A DNA stretch of 64,000 nt. Source: Ciona savignyi (lineage: Eukaryota > Chordata > Ascidiacea > Phlebobranchia > Cionidae). This document shows, in pieces, positions 21,511-34,600 of this stretch. The notes below the pieces were generated by a model that was given only the letters and a program-made list of their open reading frames with translations, was not told the DNA's origin and did no database searches. How positions within the stretch are numbered: position 1 is the stretch's first letter; every line of letters starts with the position of its first letter. The stretch is taken from the NCBI GenBank assembly GCA_000149265.1, contig CH003287.1:198210-262209 (forward strand), read 5' to 3'. Made by a program: the position numbers and the translations under genes.

Positions 21511-22079
21511 GGTTTTAATGGATCGCAGTTTCTTTAACAAACTCACATATTTCCATCTGTTCGCCCGTAATTTGCTGTCTTCACAAAGATGCGTTTTTCT
21601 GGATCGGAGCATTCGATTAGCATGCTTCTTCTTTCACAGACATGAACGAGGGTTACTAGAAATGCATTGTTGTGTTTAATAAGATACAGATTAGGGTTAT
21701 AACATTTACATTGTCGTCGGATATCATTCGTTTAGTACCTTTCCGATAGATAGGATCATAATGTAAGATGTTCGTACGGTAAGGCAAGTTCAGTACGGTA
21801 CATTCAGTACAGACTTGTCCAGGAACACCGAATACTAGACCGAAACAGACACAATATCATTTAGGGATTTCGTCATGTGCACAAACATTATGAAATTAAC
21901 ATATATATCACATTATGGTATACACAGTATAGCCTTTAGATAAATATACTTATAATCATTTTAAATAAAGCTTAACATCCGATAACCTAATGGCAGGTTT
22001 CGACCTCATTGTCTCACGAGTATTTAATAGTTTTAGTGACTTAACCACTAGGTTTTATTTACCGGGTCGATGTATGTAT

Positions 22080-22240
22080 TGGCGACGCATCGCCTATTAA
22101 CCGAAGGGTTGCAGATTTGAAACTTGTAGCTTGCCAGTCGGTTGTGCGATTGGGCAAGGCTCTTACCTGACATTGCCTTAACCAAGTAGCTTGATTCTAA
22201 GTGAAGCAACGTTTCAATCATACACAACCTTTTTTAGTCC
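22080..22240 (+). repeat. degenerate SINE fragment
   Basis: GACGCATCGCCTATTAACCG, AGTCGGTTGTGCGATTGGGC, CATTGCCTTAACC; truncated before the 3' half. Confidence 0.6.
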
Positions 22241-22341
22241 CGGAAACCTAGAAGCAATGCTATATAGATAAATAACTTAAATATTGATATATACCAATTC
22301 TATGTTAATGCGCTGTTTGGGACGTGCTCAGCATGGTTGCA

Positions 22342-22450
22342 ACCTTGTACGGTCGTGTGGCCAAATGGTTAACGCGACCGATACATATACCTACTAACAA
22401 AAACGGTCCGAGTAATAAGCCCATCATGGGTTCGAAACTTGGCTCGGTAA
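22342..22450 (+). repeat. second tRNA-derived repeat (GGTCGTGTGGCC type)
   Basis: A-box-like TGTGGCCAAATGGTTAACGC, a spacer, then CATCATGGGTTCGAAACTTG with a perfect B box. Related copies: 23845-23948 (minus), 24222-24340 (plus), 36510-36590 (plus, partial), 41900-42005 (plus, degenerate), 60035-60145 (minus). The long spacer and several copies argue against a functional tRNA gene. Confidence 0.75.
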
Positions 22451-22518
22451 AACATGGTTTTGAACCTTGCCTCAATAAAAACTGATAAGTTTTCTTTTTT
22501 TATAGCAAATACACTTAC

Positions 22519-22785
22519 TAGGATGAATTGTCCAACCGACTCTAATCGGTAACATGTCCCACCCTGTATTTTGATCAGTTCGTGTTATTTGTAGGATAAA
22601 TCCAGTCTCTTCCATTTTCACCACATTCGATCTAAATCTATGCGGGCGGGAAAAGTCGGTTGGCATAACTGTTGCACGAACAAACCGTGGGGTCTCTGCC
22701 AAGCACAGTTGGTAACCTACGAAAATCTTTATCGAAGGAACATTTGATACAAATGATTCCTCAAAATCACCGCTCACCGGTAAAC
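22519..22785 (-). CDS. isolated exon encoding an H-type lectin-like domain
   Basis: The exon follows a TTTTACAG acceptor and ends before GTAAGTGT; it is phase 1-1 and gives 88 codons. The peptide fits the H-type lectin pattern: an N-terminal GDFEESF edge, VPSIKIFVGYQLCL strand, FVRATVMPTDFSR, then MEETGFILQITR and a final RVGWTIHPS strand with the conserved Trp. H-type lectins bind sugars such as GalNAc in invertebrate immunity and adhesion (family knowledge). I found no partner exons within reach on either side, so this could be one exon of a gene with long introns or an orphan left by duplication. No signal peptide is visible because the 5' end is missing. Confidence 0.55.
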
Positions 22786-23599
22786 CTGTAAAATGGGACA
22801 AATTAGCACAATCTCAGACAGTCCTATCCAGGTTTTATAATAAACTACAAAATATTAAAACATTTAAACAAAAAATTCATTAATTTATGTTCAATATGTA
22901 AACATCTTGGAAACTGCTACATTTAAAGTAACATGTAAATCACGTGATGCGGTTCTAGGGTTAAAGGGATTATTAACATGAGGTTGTGTTGGCGTACGAT
23001 CGAGGTCAGCTAGATAATAAACAAGAGTTAACAATATGATATTCTTATGTGATCTATTAGACACCGCAAGGTTGCGATAAGTAGCAGAACTTATTAACAA
23101 TTAATACCTTGCAAGGATTCGACGATATAAAGTGTAAGCAGTAGCCACAGCCGTGTGAGCGTCACACTCATTCTTTTGTCTCCTTATCCTACTTTTGTAA
23201 CAAACTGTAAACTTTATAGCAAGTTTTTTTTTTACATTTTAGCAAGCTTTTTTACAGTGAAAGCTTTAAAAGAGTTACTTTTATTCTTAAATATAAGCAA
23301 TTTTGGTAACATTAAATTCTTTGTCACTTGCTTTAAAATTCTGTGACTAACATCATATCGATTGCCTTTAAGCGACCACAGCTGTACGAGAGTCATTTAC
23401 ATTCTCGAATCGAAGCAATATCTGTAACAAACTTTATCGCAAGCTTGCTCTGAGATGCATTGACGTACTTAGCTAATTTGAATGGCTTAGACAAAGTACA
23501 TAGGCATAATGCTTCGTGTGACATATTTACATACATCAGAAGCTTTCTAGTGCCTTAGGTAAGTGCCGGAAATAATATTCATAATCGTTTCGTCGAAGT

Positions 23600-23715
23600 T
23601 TAATTTAATTGTTTTTGTTTAACAAACCATAAATTAAAGAAACACACTTAAAATATATAGCAAAAGGGAAGCCGAAAAAACGGCCAAAACGACAGTCGTT
23701 TGAGAGAGAAACAAT
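23600..23715 (+). repeat. short AAACT/GACGGCAAA-type repeat
   Basis: TTTAACAAACCATAAATTAA, then GAAAAAACGGCCAAAACGAC and AGTCGT. Confidence 0.55.
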
Positions 23716-23844
23716 TTAATTAAAACAATATAAATAAAGTAAAAACAATTCAAGCCGTGTAAAAGATATAAAACAATTAAAGAAAACATGCGGCCTTAAA
23801 ACAAAAAACAAAATCTTGTGGACATTCAGTTAAAGTAATTTTTT

Positions 23845-23948
23845 ACCGAGCCAAGTTTGGACCCAAGATGGCCTCGTCACTTGGAACGTTTTTGTATAGT
23901 AGTCGGTATATATATCGGTCGCCTTAACCATTCGGCCACACGACCGTA
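23845..23948 (-). repeat. GGTCGTGTGGCC-type tRNA-derived repeat
   Basis: Reverse copy from ACCGAGCCAAGTTTGGACCC to CGGCCACACGACCGTA. Confidence 0.75.
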
Positions 23949-24046
23949 ACAAAATGCCTCTATATTAATTACACAGGCAGCAGTCAGATTACCTTGCGCC
24001 CACCGCCGGGCCCACAGCTATTGCAATGTGTTGTACATTTGAGATA

Positions 24047-24188
24047 AGCCTTCAGTTTCAGTAAAACAAATTAAACAACTTGATCCAGGTAATGCTATGT
24101 GCCTTGCTTATCCAAAAACTTCAGTTTCAGTAAAACAAATTAAACAACTTGATCTAGGTAAATGCTATGTGCCTTGCTTATCTAAAAA
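24047..24188. repeat. 71-bp tandem duplication
   Basis: CTTCAGTTTCAGTAAAACAA through GTGCCTTGCTTAT is present twice back to back with only two or three differences, so it is recent. It lies next to a minus-strand SINE fragment at about 23970-24040. Confidence 0.85.
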
Positions 24189-24221
24189 CACAACGACCGT
24201 CAAGTGCGGTGCGTTGTGTTG

Positions 24222-24340
24222 ATTAAGTACGGTCGTGTGGCCGAATGGTTAACGCGACCGATACAAAATTCCTACGCTGTACAAAAAAAAACGTTCCTGG
24301 TGACGAGCATCATGGGTTCGAAACTTGGCTCGTAAAAAAT
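24222..24340 (+). repeat. GGTCGTGTGGCC-type tRNA-derived repeat
   Basis: Best preserved copy: TGTGGCCGAATGGTTAACGC and CATCATGGGTTCGAAACTTG are intact. Confidence 0.8.
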
Positions 24341-24589
24341 GCGTTGTTTAAGTATTCCAATCGCAGAAAATTCCTGTGTTCTACAAATCGACGTCGGTCT
24401 TATTGATTTCAAATATCATAACACTGCAACAACAGTACAGCATGCAGGTTTACTATTTCTATCCTATGTTATATATAGTTATGCCATTTAACACATATAT
24501 AGTACGTAGGCACTAGTTTAATTGCTACTATAATGAATGTAGAATGTACTTTCATTTATCACTTAAAATAGAAAAAAGGAGAATGTAGC

Positions 24590-26689
24590 AGTTTAGTTTA
24601 TTTTTTTTTCTTTTCCATTTAAACGGCAAAAAAATAACAAACACAGGAACAGACAGCAAAACAAACAGTCGTCAAAACACAATTCTAAAATAAAAATGTA
24701 TATATATATATAAATAAATATGACGGACGGGACCGTCAATAGACGAAAAAACAATAATTGGATACAAAAATTATACAGAATCGTAACAATATATTGTCTT
24801 ATGTTTACATTTTAAAACGGTTCCTGAATATAACAGAGGCATATTCTTGGAACTACGTAACTTCCTGTTTCTTGATAGTGTTTTTGTCGTCTCGTAGCAG
24901 TCTACCTCAGAGCAATAAAACATAGAGGAACATGTGTAAAGGTTTTGTACTAGTTGGCAGCAATTTCATGTTTTGTTTTGTTTGTTGTTGTGTATAAATT
25001 TTGTTTGTTACAATTGTGAACGTCATGTAAACTGGCTGTGGATTAAATTTCCACGAGTCATAATGTTCCGGTCACGTGGTGTGTAATTGTTTTGTGACGT
25101 ATAATATAGAGCTTCTGAATTGGCTAACAGAACGAACGGACAGAGCGAACACGAGTTAATAATCTAAACGCGAGGCCTTTGCTGCTGTCATATCCTGACA
25201 GGATTACCAGAATTAGTTCAACTATGTGTTTTAGTGTATCTGCATTCGATCAAGAATAAAAACCTATCGGAGTCTAGATTGTGAAAGCCGTAAATAAGTA
25301 GAGGTAGCAGATAAGTGCAAGGGCCCACACGTTTTTGGAACAAAATTAAGCTATTATAGGTTCAACAGTCGCGTTTGTGTATTAACTACGTACGTGTTTC
25401 GTGCGGTTGTTTTATTTGGACTATTTTTAAGATCGATCTGTTTTTACTGTTTATTTTTAGCACCATAGCTTTCTAACCATCACACACAGTTCTCTTCTGC
25501 CTGTGCTGCGGTGTGGGGTAGTAAAGAGTAAAACATTATGATTATGTACAGATTATGAAGGTACAGATAATGTGGAATTGGTTTGAATTGGTCATCCAGT
25601 GCTTAACATTCGACGGGTGCAGCATTTTAGTTTATATTCGGCCACGTTGTAACAGTAATAACCATAAGATTGCAGTTAAATTACAATTAGGGTAATCTAA
25701 AGCTTTTGATACAAGGCTAAGTTGTTTTTTCACAATTGCCCACACTTTCCAGGCCAACCCTTCTCCAAAAGCTGACTCCCTCCTTGCTCGTTAGCTTTAA
25801 GGCTTAGTGGATTTTTTATAAACTTTGTTTTATTTTTTATGTCGGTTTAGCGGCCACGTCTAATTATACCGAAACTTGATAATTGATTGTTTTTGTAGAC
25901 GCGTTCTAACGACTGTCGTTTTGCCGTTTTTTTTTCCCGTTTTCCAATTTTTTATCAAACTTCTTGATTCGTGTTTTAATCGTTAAAACAAAAAATAAAC
26001 TAAACTATACCCATAATGGGTATTTTGTTAAGACAGTTTTTGAATAGAATTCGCAAACACACACATATATATCCGTCCCTATAACCATTCCACTGCTGCA
26101 AAAAACTTAAACATGATCGTTATGTCATGTTGAGATAATTGACCGCGGCAATCGAAGCGGTTGCATTAAAGATCATCAGAACAATGTAACCAAATCGGAC
26201 GACGGGCATTTCCAATTTACGATACAGACAATTACACGACGTCAGGAACTGTTAATTTGACGCGTAAACAACATCTATTGTTCGTGTTCAGAAGTCATGT
26301 ATCGCCTTCTTTCTTCTTGACGAATCTCTATAAAAGATTTTGCCCAGAGCTAAAAAACACATATTTCAAGGAGGCATGCCATGCTTCAATGCGCGTGCCA
26401 TGCTGTTTGGATCCTGTGATACCAAGAGAGGATACGAACTTACCCCACCCCTTCAACGACTATTTAACTATGTAGTCAGTTTTCCTATAGTCTATTTATT
26501 AATCTAAGCAGTTACGCTCTCGATGTTTAACTAGAAATCAATTAAAACGCGACTGGTATACTATGATGTTAATAAATAATTATATAAAAAAGGAAGCAGC
26601 GACAGGTATAACTTTTTCTGCCTTACAAAAAAAACTTTCTAAACTTTTTTACCACAGGTTTGAAAGTTTGATATTATTAGCTTCTAAAC
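24590..26689. other. intergenic, two short repeats, no gene seen
   Basis: Copies of the AAACT/GACGGCAAA repeat lie at 24590-24690 (plus) and 25825-26010 (minus). Around 25070-25200 a less AT-rich stretch (CACGTGG, TGACGTA, ATAATATAGAGC) looks promoter-like, but no exon was tied to it. A 72-codon open frame at 26257-26475 has no family I recognise. Confidence 0.4.
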
Positions 26690-27343
26690 ATGTATCATCA
26701 AGACCTAACTTTTCCGCTTCATATAGTCGATCACGTGAAGAAAACCGCCAAACGCGGCGACGTAAACAGCGTTATTGACGTCATAGATAAGTATTGTTAC
26801 AACGTCGAAAGCGCGATGAATGTAGGCGACGTAAAAGGAGCAATACTGAATGATTGTTTTAAAGGAACGGAAGTGGAGAATGCATTGGAACTAGGGACAC
26901 ACTGCGGATACAGTGCGCTAAGAATGTCCAGATTGCTGAAAGAAAACGCGAAGTTGTATTCGATCGAATCGAACCAGGATTACATGGCTGTGGCTCAAGA
27001 AATAATCAACTTCGCTGGAATGGAGGAAAAGGTTCAAATAATTCTCGGAGACAGCGATTAAATACTTCCCAAAATTTCACCGAAATTTGGAATTTCAAGT
27101 TTTGAATTCGTTTTCATTGATCACGGGAAGGGCGTTTATAAAAGGGATTTGATGTTGTTGGAGAAACTGAGTTTAATTAAACATGGTTCCGTCGTGTTAG
27201 CTGATAACGTTATCTTCCCAGGGTGTCCCGATTACTTGGAATATGTTAGAAACAACCCGAAGTATAAATGTACCAATTATCCTTCTAAACTCGAGTATAC
27301 TGATGTGGAAGATGCGCTTGAAAAGTCCATTTATCTCCCTTAA
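26690..27343 (+). pseudogene. COMT: catechol O-methyltransferase-like gene, intronless, one in-frame stop
   Basis: A single frame of 217 codons, close to soluble COMT (about 220 residues), is broken only by TAA at codon 124 (27059-27061). Before it: DVIDKYC, AMNVGDVKG (43-50), the SAM-binding ELGTHCGYSALRMSRLL (67-83) and the acidic strand SIESN (91-95). After it, in the same frame: FIDHGKG with metal- and catalysis-type D144 and K147, LADNVIFPG with D172-N173, and the conserved LEY glutamate E202. The stop falls in the loop matching human SQDIIP without any length change, so a single substitution explains it. Without readthrough the product lacks every metal ligand. COMT transfers methyl from SAM to catechols such as dopamine. 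The lack of introns among split genes suggests a retrocopy. Confidence 0.85.
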
Positions 27344-27430
27344 ACATTTGGCCGTAAATCCGGTGTTTCTAAAATCAACTATATTTCTTTCATATTCATA
27401 TTAACTTTATTCTGTTTTTTAAGTCTAAAC

Positions 27431-27436
27431 AATAAA
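27431..27436 (+). promoter_or_regulatory. poly(A) signal of the COMT-like gene
   Basis: AATAAA about 90 nt after the final TAA. Confidence 0.5.
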
Positions 27437-27439
27437 GTA

Positions 27440-28319
27440 TTCGTGTTAACTCAAATCTGTGTTATTAGTGTATTTACACGTATACCTCAATTTTTGTCAC
27501 CATTCTTCTCCTCTGCATATCACGAGTTTTCTGGGTGTAATTGTTTATGCTTGGGTCTAGTTTCCTGTTGTACTCTAAATATACTTCTTACAAGCCACAA
27601 AATAGGCAAGCAAGAGCAGTCTGACCTGTTTATTTTTCATTCTTTTATAATGGTGCAGCATATATGACTCAAAACCACTAACTAGTCTAATTAACATCTT
27701 ATTTAACAAAAAAGAAAGGTCAAATCAACTTACAACTTCTGAAAATTCTCAAAAGACCGAAAACATAACATTACGACCGTTTTCTTTGCTTGATATATTT
27801 TTTGTAAAACAAAATTTTAGGAAAGTTTTAGAATTCATTTTAAAATAAAGAAAATAGAAGAAAAATAACTTTTTCATGAAAGTGCATCCGTTAACTTGTT
27901 ATGGTATTGATGTGTAGTACCAAATTTGTAGTGAATCTCAGAAAAAAATCATATATTCTTGTACATCTTTTGCTGTATGACTAAAAACGGTTTTCATGGT
28001 TCATACATCTGCGCATAACAATATTGATAAAAGTTTTACTTATATTTTATAGCCAGTTGGTTATTAAGCGACCGTTAAGCTTGTCATCCTACAGCAATAC
28101 ACTACTTCAACTTATCATGGATACCAAATTTGGATGGCTATCTAGGATACCCATTACTTTATACTTGCAGAAACAAGCAACATGATTTTAAGGGTAATCA
28201 GGGATTCCAACATTTCTGCTTGCAGAATCATATGACGTACGGTTTGAATTGTTTGTTTTTTTTGGTAAATAGTGATGGTGAACAAGTGGATGAAATTCTC
28301 TAAGTTTAATAAAAAAATA
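27440..28319. other. intergenic, AT-rich, no gene seen
   Basis: No repeat family or exon recognised. Confidence 0.4.
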
Positions 28320-28590
28320 AAAGAAGTCTGACTTGACTTTTGACATATTAAAGCCTTGACTTGACTTCGACTTTCGTTCATGGTGACTTGACTCGATTTG
28401 GAGTGCATTCAAGATCACTTGACTTAACTTAGACTTGTGGTGATGATGACTTGATTTGGACGTTCATTCCCGGTGACCTGACTTGACTTAACCTTGGATT
28501 CATCGCGACTTAACTTTAAATGGACTTGACTTGACTTGTGTATGATGTGACTTGATCACATTCACTGAATTGACTTCCCGTTCAATCAAT
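28320..28590. repeat. degenerate GACTTGACTT simple repeat
   Basis: TGACTTGACTT and variants (GACTTGATTTGGA, CTTGACTTGACTT) recur every 5-30 bp; it ends next to the 3' end of the minus NLR gene. Confidence 0.75.
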
Positions 28591-28602
28591 CTAGTGGACA
28601 TC

Positions 28603-31600
28603 TTAGGGCAAATTATCCAGCGCAGTGTTAGTTTTACAAAGAATTTGATCCCCACCCACATCTACTTCAAGAATCTGTCAGAAGTTTAGTTTAAGTTGTC
28701 CGAATGAATAGCGTGTTGGGTTAGCGTATCGCCCACTGGCGAGGTTTTGGCATCGAAATCAGCTACTGGCGACACAGTTTCAGTCAAACTAAATCAAAAA
28801 ATATTAAAAGTGAAAGAATTAATATAATGCTATTAACCTGATTGTTGGCACAAAAGTTACAATAAGATGAAATTTCTGAATCGTTCCAATACAACAATAT
28901 TTGTAAACATGATTTCATGCTATTTAGAGGCCCTATATTTCTCTAAGATTGCTAAATTGAAACAACATGAGGTAAATAGCAATTGCATCACGTAGTCTGT
29001 AAGGTTGTGGGTTCGAAACCAGATTGTGTTGTTTCCAAACTCCGATTGATTGAACATATTGAATAAATTAAAATAAAATACTTACTTACCGTATAAGGGA
29101 TCGAATTAAGGGAATGTTGGATTTGTGATTGTTCGTGTTTATTTGCGTTTCTTCCCATTACCCCAGCGCTGTTGCTAAAGCACCCCCACAATACTTAATC
29201 TGTCGGTTATCTTATGGAGTATCCGACATATATCTCCAACAGTGACAAAATTGTTGCTCATTATATAAAGTTCTTCAATCTAAAAAATACCACAAAGTTA
29301 TTATTATTATAGAAGAAATAAACTAATATTCAAACCAGCCATTACAATTTTTGTAAATTTTGTTGTATGTAAACCATAACCTTTACACTCAACAAATCCT
29401 TTATCTTAAACGTAAACGGTGAGGGTATGAAAACGCTCCCAAACGTATTCGTTCGGTAATCTAAAGATTGCTTGTATGAGAACGCACTTTGCGCTTTTCC
29501 ATTCATGAACATAAACATATATATCCAAATCCAGATCTTGAATACATGAAGATAACTATATAAATGCTCTATCCAAATCATGAATACCAAACGTCTCATT
29601 CCCAATCATGAACAACAAAGATAAACATAAATTTCCTACAGCAAATATCTTATATCCCCAATCATGAATACTAAACGTCTCATTTCCAATCATGAACAAC
29701 AAAGATAAACATACGGTTCCCCTCATGTGTTCAATCGCTTCACTGATGTGTCTAAAAGCTCGACTCTCCATGTTACAATTGTACAATCCGAGACGACGTA
29801 TTGGCCTCGACACTTCCCTTAAAACGAGCCCGATAGCGTGAGCTTCGCTGGTGGTGAGTGATATGAAACTGAAGTTGGCGTGAGATGGAAAGTAATTGGC
29901 GAAATGCTTGGTGACACTGCGACTGTTAAACTCTCGGACTTGGATTATAATATCCAAGATGGACTTTCCAACGGAATCTAAAACAGATTAATAGGATAGG
30001 ATATTGATCATCTTGCGCCCACCGTCGGGTTACCGGAGCTATTGCAGGTTGTTGTATATCATTTACACGTGACCTTAATTCTTAATTTAGTAGAACCCAT
30101 TAATCCGCTGGGTTCAGGCAATGTCCGTAAAGTGACTTGACCAAGGACACAACCAACTAGCAAGCGACCAGTTTCGCTTTCGATTGAAAGGCGACGCACT
30201 AAACCAACAGACTAACCGGCCGGGCAACACCAGTGTGTGTGAAAATAATGCAACATGATTATCAGTAAGTTAGGCTATTTTTGATTATTCAGTACATAAA
30301 AGGAATGGCACAGTTATATTAAAAGGAGGAAGTCAATAATAAAAAAAAACTATGAACCAACTTCCGATTGGTATTAATCCATTTTATCATATACCACCGG
30401 CGGTCCAATACATAAACCACTAGACAAGATAAGTAAATCAAAGTGCCCTTTTGACGTATGTGGTGAAACAATTGGCTTTTCTTATCACCAATTGTAGTAA
30501 TTGTTACACAATAGAACATATTATAATATGTTAGTTTGTGGTTTACCATGTACTACAGCTTCTTCAGCTTTTCTGCACAACTTTGTGTATTTGGACACCA
30601 TCTTTTGAAGAAACCAGTCGCCTTTTGCTCGGTAGCTATCTGTGGTATTGTTGGTGTTATAACTTGGCTGTGAGCAAGTGGTATACAACAATGTTTTAAG
30701 AGAGTGTAGGTTGGTAAAGTGTAGGTTGGTAAAGCAACAATGTTTCAAAAAACTGTCAGTTGATACCCAAAGTAAATATTCCTATCTTTGTATGTCACAG
30801 GTAGCCCTAGGTAAGCACCACATATTTATATATTTTGAATATTTTTTTTTTAATTCTGCACATAACATTATAAATGTAACACGAAATAATTACTCACCTC
30901 TCAAACTTGGTAATACGGGTCTGTAAATCCTGATCCGACTACCTATGTTAAATAAAATATTTCATTATAAGGGTAAAATCTGAATGTTTTTTCTATTTCA
31001 TTAACATAGTAGAATTTTAATATTTAAATACTTTTAAATATTATTATTTAAATATTTTTGAATACGGATATTTGAATGCTTTTAAATAATTCAATATTTG
31101 AATACCGTATATTTGAATACCATTATTTAAATACTTTTGAATATCAATATTTGAATACTTTTAAATACCAATATTTGAATACTTTTGAATACTTTTGAAT
31201 GCCATTATTTGAATACTTTTAAATACCATTATTTAAATACTTTTGAATACCAATATTTGAATCCTTTTGAATACCAATATTTGAATACTTTTGAATACCA
31301 ATATTTGAATACTTTTGAATACCAATATTTGAACACTTTTAAATAATTCAATATTTAAATATACATTTTTTAAATCAATCCGCTTTTAATCTACTGTTTG
31401 CACTTATATGGAGACAGCTAATTATGTCACAAACTTGACTTTTAAGTTGATTATACCATTTTTAAATAACACATTGAAGGTGCTGAATCAACATTTCTTA
31501 CACAGGTATAATTACAATGAGTGTTTTGTTCTGTTGGGACTGGCTTATTTTTTTAATACCTCGCCATAAAAATATGACCAAACTTAATTACAAATTATAA

Positions 31601-34600
31601 CTGCCTACGAATTCACCAGAACATTTACCTTTATATTTCAAACATTTACCTTTATATTTTGCGATGTCTATGAGTAATCCCGACAAAAATCGCTTCACCA
31701 CCGACCATCGTTCTGAAAATAGTTCGTCCCGGACAAAAGTTCGAAATTGATTGAATTTCATCTCATGTGCGATGTAATATGCGGAGAGATATTCCTGGAG
31801 TATTTGATGCGAGAAGCACAAGTTTGTATCTCCTTCAAACAGCTTATTTGTGAATCCTCTGTCCCCAGGTATACATACCATCAGGTCTTGTACTGAACTT
31901 GGTTCTAAGTTCTCAGATTTGAGTTCTGTATCCCGTATCACCACGGTCCCAGCGCAAGTAGCTTGGAAAGCTAGTTTGCTGAGTCTTGAACGAAGCGTTG
32001 TGATGTCACTATGGCTTGTATGCTCGGAACGACGCAGGTTTTCGTAAACTGCGCCGAAGAGTTTAGTCATAGTTGTTATTGAATCAATTTTTAGATCGGC
32101 GTTCGCCAAGCACGATCGAATCATGTAGTTTAGCATGAGTGGGTTCAGACAAAAGGATATCAAGTCAGGGGCGTTGTTGTTGATGGTTGACCACAGTTGC
32201 GAAGCGCTTTTCCCCGCGGTTACGTTGAATAGAGCCCTCATGTCATGGAATTGCAATTCTTGCACGAACACTGTAGCTTGTGGCCGCAGTCGAATGGGGA
32301 TTGATATCATCATGTAGGGTCGGGAGGTTATCAGTACATGAGTTTGGGGGAGGAAATTACCACAGCAAATGTTAGCTACAATGTCGCACACATTGCATTT
32401 TGTGCTGTACGACGCTTTAGGCACGTTATGGTTCATACACCATGTTGATTGGTCGTATCCATCAAGGATTATAGCGCATTTTGTCTGGTTCTTTAACAAC
32501 CATTCAAACGCGATCGCACAGGTCCCTTCACTCAGGTCCGGAAACTCAAAGTCCAGTAGCAGTTCCCTCAAAGTAAATAGTGTTGCCATGTCGTAATTCA
32601 TATTCATGAACTTCATATGGAAACAAACAAGTCCTGAAGAACGACCAATGCGGCTGGACAACACTGTTTTTCCACACCCAGGATTACCTGTAAAGCACAT
32701 CTGTTATCCGAGGAGTGTAGGCTTAATATATCTTTTAACTGGATAGATCCGGCCGGTTAGAATGAAGGTTAAGTGCGTCGCCATTCAATCTAAGGTTGAA
32801 GGGGCCAAACTGGTCGCTAGCTAGTCGGTTGTGTCCTTAGGCAAGGCGCTTTTCGGAGATTGCCTGAACCCAGCGGAATAATGGGTTCTACCAAATTGAA
32901 GGAAAGTGTCTATGATATACAACACACTGCAATAGCTCCGGTAACCCGATGGTGGGCGCGAGGTGATCTGACGATTGCCCGTGTGTTAACCCCCTTGGTT
33001 TTCCCATTCACGGGAATAAATATCCTATCCTTTATCATACATCCTATACAATTATATGATCTTGCTTACCAATCAAAGCCAGACACCGGGTTTCCTTCCA
33101 TAACTGAAGTAATTCTTCGAATGAGATGTCGCCTTGTCCACCTGCAGATGTTTGGTTGAGAAATTATTCGTCATTATATGACATGCGTCCAACCTAGCTT
33201 TCAGCTGACTGATTATCAGACTCTTTTAAATTGGACTCATTGGATACCATGGAGTTATAGAGCAATGTAAAGGGACTTGCTTAGGTGCACATTAGTACCC
33301 CCCATGTCCACAGTCAAGCTGTTGGAGCTATTACAGAGTGTAAGGTTAACTGGACATGACTTTCAATTTTGACGATTTAATGCCACTGTGTTGTAGCAAT
33401 GCAAAGTTGCTAGGGTGTAGCCTACAGTAACAACCATGCTCTTATTCGAGTTTTAAGCTGGAAGTAAACTGAATTTTCCAACAAAATAAAGGATATTTAC
33501 GGAAACCTCTTATTTTCAGCACACCAGGAATTCTTTGTTTAATAATTATAAAATGACCAAGTGTTCTCTCAATTTACCTATCACAGCCCGTTCACTGGTC
33601 GGAGTGTATTCATCTCCGCCAGGTAGAAAGACGCCCTCGTAGATTGAAACTTTAGTCATCTTTGGATAAACGATCGGGATATTAGGTGGAAGTACAGGTC
33701 GTGTGGATTCTTCCTGTTCTCGCTTTATGTCCATGGCTGCAAATAACTCTTGGACCGCTACCTGACTTGTCGATTCTGTGAAGATAATCTTTATCCGATT
33801 GGGTAGCTCGGTGGTTTAGTACGGCGCCTTTCAGCCAAAAGGTTGCAAGTGCGAAACTGGTCGCTAGTTAGTCGGTTGTGTGCATGGGCAAATTTAAAGA
33901 AACGTTTTAATCATACACAACAACTGCAATAGCTCTGGTAGAATATTGGACAGTATAAGTTATTGTTATTGGATATACATAATTAAACGGAAAAACACAA
34001 GATCGTTACAATACAGACAATCGTCAGATTACCTCGCGAATACGTAAGTGAGCGTTACCACACGGGCAATCGACAGACTACCTCGCGAATACGTAAGGGA
34101 GCGTTACCGCACGGGCAATCGTCCGACTACCTCGCGAATACGTAAGGTAGCGTTACCACACAGGCAATCGTCAGATTACCCCGAAAATGTGCAAGGGAGC
34201 GTTACCACACGGGCAATCGACAGACTACCTCGCGAATACGTAAGGGAGCGTTACCGCACGGGCAATCGTCAGATTACCTCGCGAATACGTAAGGTAGCGT
34301 TACCACACAGGCAATCGTCAGATTACCCCGAGAATGTGCAAGGGAGCGTTACCACACGGGCAATCGACAGATCACCTCGCGAATACGTAAGGTAGCGTTA
34401 CCACACAGGCAATCGTCAGATTACCCCGAGAATGTGCAAGGGAGCGTTACCACACGGGCAATCGACAGATCACCTCGCGAATACGTAAAGGAGCGTTACA
34501 ACACGGGCAATCGTCAGACTACCTCGCGAATACGTAAATGAAGCGTTACCACACGGGCAATCGTCAGATCACCTCGCGAATACGTAAAGGAGCGTTACAA

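Noticed and set aside
22342..22450. A functional tRNA gene with intron
   Set aside because: A and B boxes are present, but the spacing is too long, no clean cloverleaf can be drawn and several similar copies occur in both orientations.
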